From contig NC_134526.1 of assembly GCF_027942865.1 (NCBI RefSeq), forward strand, positions 20,131,784-20,195,783: a stretch of DNA of 64,000 bases, read 5' to 3'. This DNA comes from Odontesthes bonariensis (Eukaryota; Chordata; Actinopteri; Atheriniformes; Atherinopsidae). Of this stretch, positions 61,201-64,000 are shown piece after piece. A program made the translations under genes and the position numbers. The first letter of the stretch is position 1, and every line of letters begins with the position of its first letter. The notes beneath the pieces were generated by a model. The model was given only the letters and a program-made list of their open reading frames with translations. It ran no database searches and had not been told where the DNA came from.

Positions 61201-63059
61201 ATTATAAGCAACTCTTTCTCTGCAGGCACTCATAATATTTCTAATTATTGCATTTCAACACAGATTTTTTTTTAAACTACAGGGAGTTGCAGAAGTATTA
61301 TGAAGTCATGAGAAAGCAATAACTCTAATATTATACTCATCCCCTTGGAAAGTCGTCCAAAGAAGGAGGCCTTTAGGTAGCTGTGTTCACATTGGCATTT
61401 TACTTTCCTCTACACTCCTAACAGAGTCAAGCTCAGCTGCTGGTGTGACCTGTCACGGCGATAATTCCCTTTAACTTTGAAGAGGCGGATTTACTTGAGT
61501 ATGTGAGAGAATTCTGTAAACAGCCATGTGTTTTTTCTCCCTTATCAAAAATTTAAAATGCATGCGGTGAAGTGGGTTGAAGCGAAACAGAGGAGACGGA
61601 CGCTGCATTTTTGATTCTCCCACATCACAAGAAGCTCCAGCCGGCAACAGGCAAGAGAAACGTGTTGCTCATGTGACAGTAGGAAAACCCCCGCTGGCTA
61701 TTTAATAGGTAACACAGTATTCTAACAAGTCCACCAGCAGGCTTTGGTCAGTCTAGTAGAGAGAAGCAGTGTCCTCGGCAAAAGAGGCAACAATCCATTG
61801 TGCACTCATAGACTCCCATCAAATGAAACACTTTGAGTTTCCAAAGTTTGTTGTGCCTTTTATGACTTTACGCTGTGGAGCAGTCAGTATCAGCTTGGGA
61901 GGAGCAACAATAGTTTGATGAAAACACAGATCTTTTACTGTCATATGCTTTATTTTTCTTTGTAAGCGCCCTGTTGACTTCTGTAAGACACCACCCTGCA
62001 CTCTCGTCCTTTCATCTTTGGAAAGATCCAGCCTTATCATACTCACCCATTGATATTATCACACAAATCTTCAGTCAAATTCTCTCCCTTTCATGTATTC
62101 TCCACCTGAAAGCAGCACAGACGTCCCCTATATTACACGCGAGGTGGGATTTTTCTGGAGAGTTCTTTGAGCGCAAACCCCTGGGAGAGCTCCAATTCTC
62201 TCCTCCCTTTGCTCATCTAAACCTCTCTGTTGCACAGAGGTCATAAGGGAGTGAAGGAGCAGGAGGGAATTACTTTGAAAAATGGCAGGTACTTGAGCAA
62301 TTTAATATAAAGCATGCTTCCGTAGCATACAGAAGGTACAGTACAAATGAGCAAAACAGAGGAAGTTACAGTAAACTTCTCGTAAATCTGCCTGAGTATT
62401 GGTTGCTGCAGAGATCACCTTGTCCGACCAAGTAAAGTGCAAACATAAATCAGTCTGTGTATGCCACTGTAGGATGTTTTCCCAGGAAAAAAGGAAGACC
62501 TTTTCTGTGGTTGCATAAGGAATGGAGAGATTCAATTTGAGAGGAGGACAGGTAAGGACGATAAAGAAAAGTGGAAACACTACAAAACATTTCAACACCC
62601 CAAAAGCACCAAACTGTCATTCAAAAGTGGTATAAATGTAAAAAGATATCCTTTATTGAATGGAAATTAGTATCTACTGTATCCCCCAGTGCAACTACAT
62701 CTTCTCATCAGTTACTATAGACCTCATAGCTAACACATAAGTTGTTTACTTTGTTCAAAAAGCTAGTCTTGATACCTACTTGAGGTTGCTTCTTTAAGTC
62801 ATCGCTTCTGTCAAAAGAGTTCTAGTTCCACAAAAAAAACAAGAAATTAAATATTGATGTTGCTTTTCTTTACTGGGAACAGTTTTTGGGCAGTAATATA
62901 CTTAAATATTATGCAGAACTTGCAACTTTTACTTTGAACTGGTAAGTAAAAAGCTTGTACTGTTGTTGATGCAGCTTATGTTGTAGATAACAGGTCACTT
63001 TTTTTTAACAGATGTTTGTGCTAAAATGAAGCTCACACAGAATCAGCAGCTAAAGTTTG
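58223..63059. other. Intergenic DNA without a recognised gene
   Basis: Only short ORFs. A stretch at 59525-59730 (AAAACTTTATTTACACGGGC, then an A-rich run) looks like a reversed old retroposon 3' end. Otherwise nothing that I can support. Confidence 0.35.
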
Positions 63060-63620
63060 GCTTTAGACAACATGAAGTATTTTTCCATATGCAGATGACA
63101 CTATAGTACTTAACCATAAAGCCAGGTGAAGCCAATCAGTTCATTAGATGAAAAGCAAGTGTAAAAGATGTATAAGCCTGGATGTTTGGATTTTCTTATT
63201 CTAAATTGAGGCATTACAATGACCAAGTTCCATGCTATTTTAAAGACCTCATCGTGCCACATTATCCCAACAGAGCACTTTGCTCTCAGACTGCAGGCTT
63301 ACAGTACTTATGGTTCCCAGAATATTTAAAAAGTAGAATTGGAGGCAGAGCCATCAGTTATCAGGTTCCTCTCTTGTGGAACCAGCTCCCTTTGGAAGGG
63401 GGATTAAATCGCAGCGAAGCGACAGGCTCTTATGCCTTTGCACTTTATAAATACACTGGACACTGGATTGGACAATATTTAGTCAAATTGGATTGAACTG
63501 TAATAAATTGGATTGATATTGTAATTGGATTGAAATGGACATTATTACTTTCTCTACTCAGTCTCCTCAGATGACTTTAGGTTTGACTGGCACTGTATAA
63601 ATAAACTCAGTTGAATAATT
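63060..63620 (+). mobile_element. Old L2/CR1-type LINE fragment (RT end and C-terminus)
   Basis: YADDTIVL (YADD at 63088-63099) marks the RT catalytic site. After a deletion, 63182-63496 encodes a C-terminal region with SRIGGRAISYQVPLLWNQLP, like the RAFSxxAPxLWNxLP block of L2. It ends with ACTGTATAAATAAACTCAG. Much of the domain between is missing. Confidence 0.72.
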
Positions 63621-63665
63621 CTGACCTTGTTGCCTCAGTGTTTTATAACTAACTTCCTCTCCACC

Positions 63666-63775
63666 TAGGGTTGCCAACCTTCCCTTGATAAACGGAATCA
63701 ACCCGTATTTAGAAACAAAAGCACCGTTCAAAATATGGGATGATCCCGTTTTTCAAGGGACGGTTGGCAACCCTA
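63666..63775. mobile_element. 110-bp hAT-like MITE with 30-bp TIRs
   Basis: The ends TAGGGTTGCCAACC...CCCTTGA...AAACGG are inverted repeats of about 30 bp with two mismatches. Flanks TCTCCACC and ACTCCACC form an 8-bp duplication with one mismatch, as in hAT. Almost the whole element is TIR. Confidence 0.8.
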
Positions 63776-64000
63776 ACTCCACCTGACAAAGACAGCATTG
63801 CCTTTTTTTGGTGCTCCAGGACTGCCAGTCTGTTTGCAGAATATATATATATATATACTCTTCAACACTCAGGGGAGAAACTCACTTCTCTGTTGTGGCA
63901 CCATGTCATCCAACACGACAGGCATGGTTAAACTGGCCCAAGTTTGGAGTTTCAGGTGTCTGTGAACGTGGAAGCAGGGAGCTTTGATATTCCTCATGGA
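63776..64000. other. Window end, no feature recognised
   Basis: An AT microsatellite lies at 63839-63857; the rest shows nothing that I can name. Confidence 0.35.

Noticed and set aside
1..64000. tRNA, rRNA or CRISPR arrays
   Set aside because: No cloverleaf with A and B boxes, no rRNA core and no regularly spaced direct repeats were seen. The tandem GCGTATG units at 39.8 and 40.5 kb are transposon subrepeats without spacers.

Overview
The window is vertebrate nuclear DNA, almost certainly from a teleost fish. It holds split genes with GT-AG introns, fish-type orthologues of mcrip1, ppp1r27 and pecam1, and a fish-type set of transposons (Rex1- and L2-like LINEs, Tc1-like, hAT, T2/Kolobok-like palindromes, a PIF/Harbinger-like element). 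Nothing bacterial, plasmid-borne or CRISPR-like is present. The species cannot be fixed from the sequence.

Layout. At 0.5-3.3 kb on the minus strand lies complete mcrip1, with 4 coding exons and 98 aa; the first coding exon is only 8 nt. A 5'-truncated Rex1-like LINE follows at 4.3-5.3 kb. At 6.0-8.4 kb on the minus strand lies complete ppp1r27, with 3 exons and 235 aa, a PP1-docking motif, ankyrin repeats and an unusual Tyr/Thr/Pro-rich N-terminal repeat region behind a TATA promoter. From 8.4 to 19.5 kb I recognise no gene. At 19.55-24.2 kb a Rex1-like LINE is broken by a non-autonomous hAT, which is itself broken by a 652-bp palindromic TTAA element, giving three layers of insertion.

At 25.0-34.2 kb on the minus strand lies complete pecam1 (CD31). 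I could join 15 coding exons in frame into an 815-aa receptor with a signal peptide, six Ig domains, a transmembrane segment and a tail with ITIM/ITSM-like tyrosines. One intron appears to use a GC donor. Paired ETS motifs lie upstream of the ATG, and a near-perfect 37-bp palindrome with two ETS cores lies in intron 2.

From 34.6 to 64 kb I find no intact host gene, only a transposon graveyard: a Tc1-like relic, a 0.93-kb PIF/Harbinger-like element full of GCGTATG subrepeats, a second palindromic TTAA element, two further TIR elements, a YqaJ-nuclease pseudogene, a Zaphod-like hAT with the second copy of the 19.99-kb hAT nested inside it, an L2 LINE interrupted by a 0.93-kb palindrome, an older LINE fragment and a 110-bp hAT-like MITE.

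The three host genes all lie on the minus strand. They act in separate pathways: ERK/CtBP transcriptional control, PP1 regulation in muscle, and endothelial or leukocyte adhesion. No shared function is implied by their proximity.
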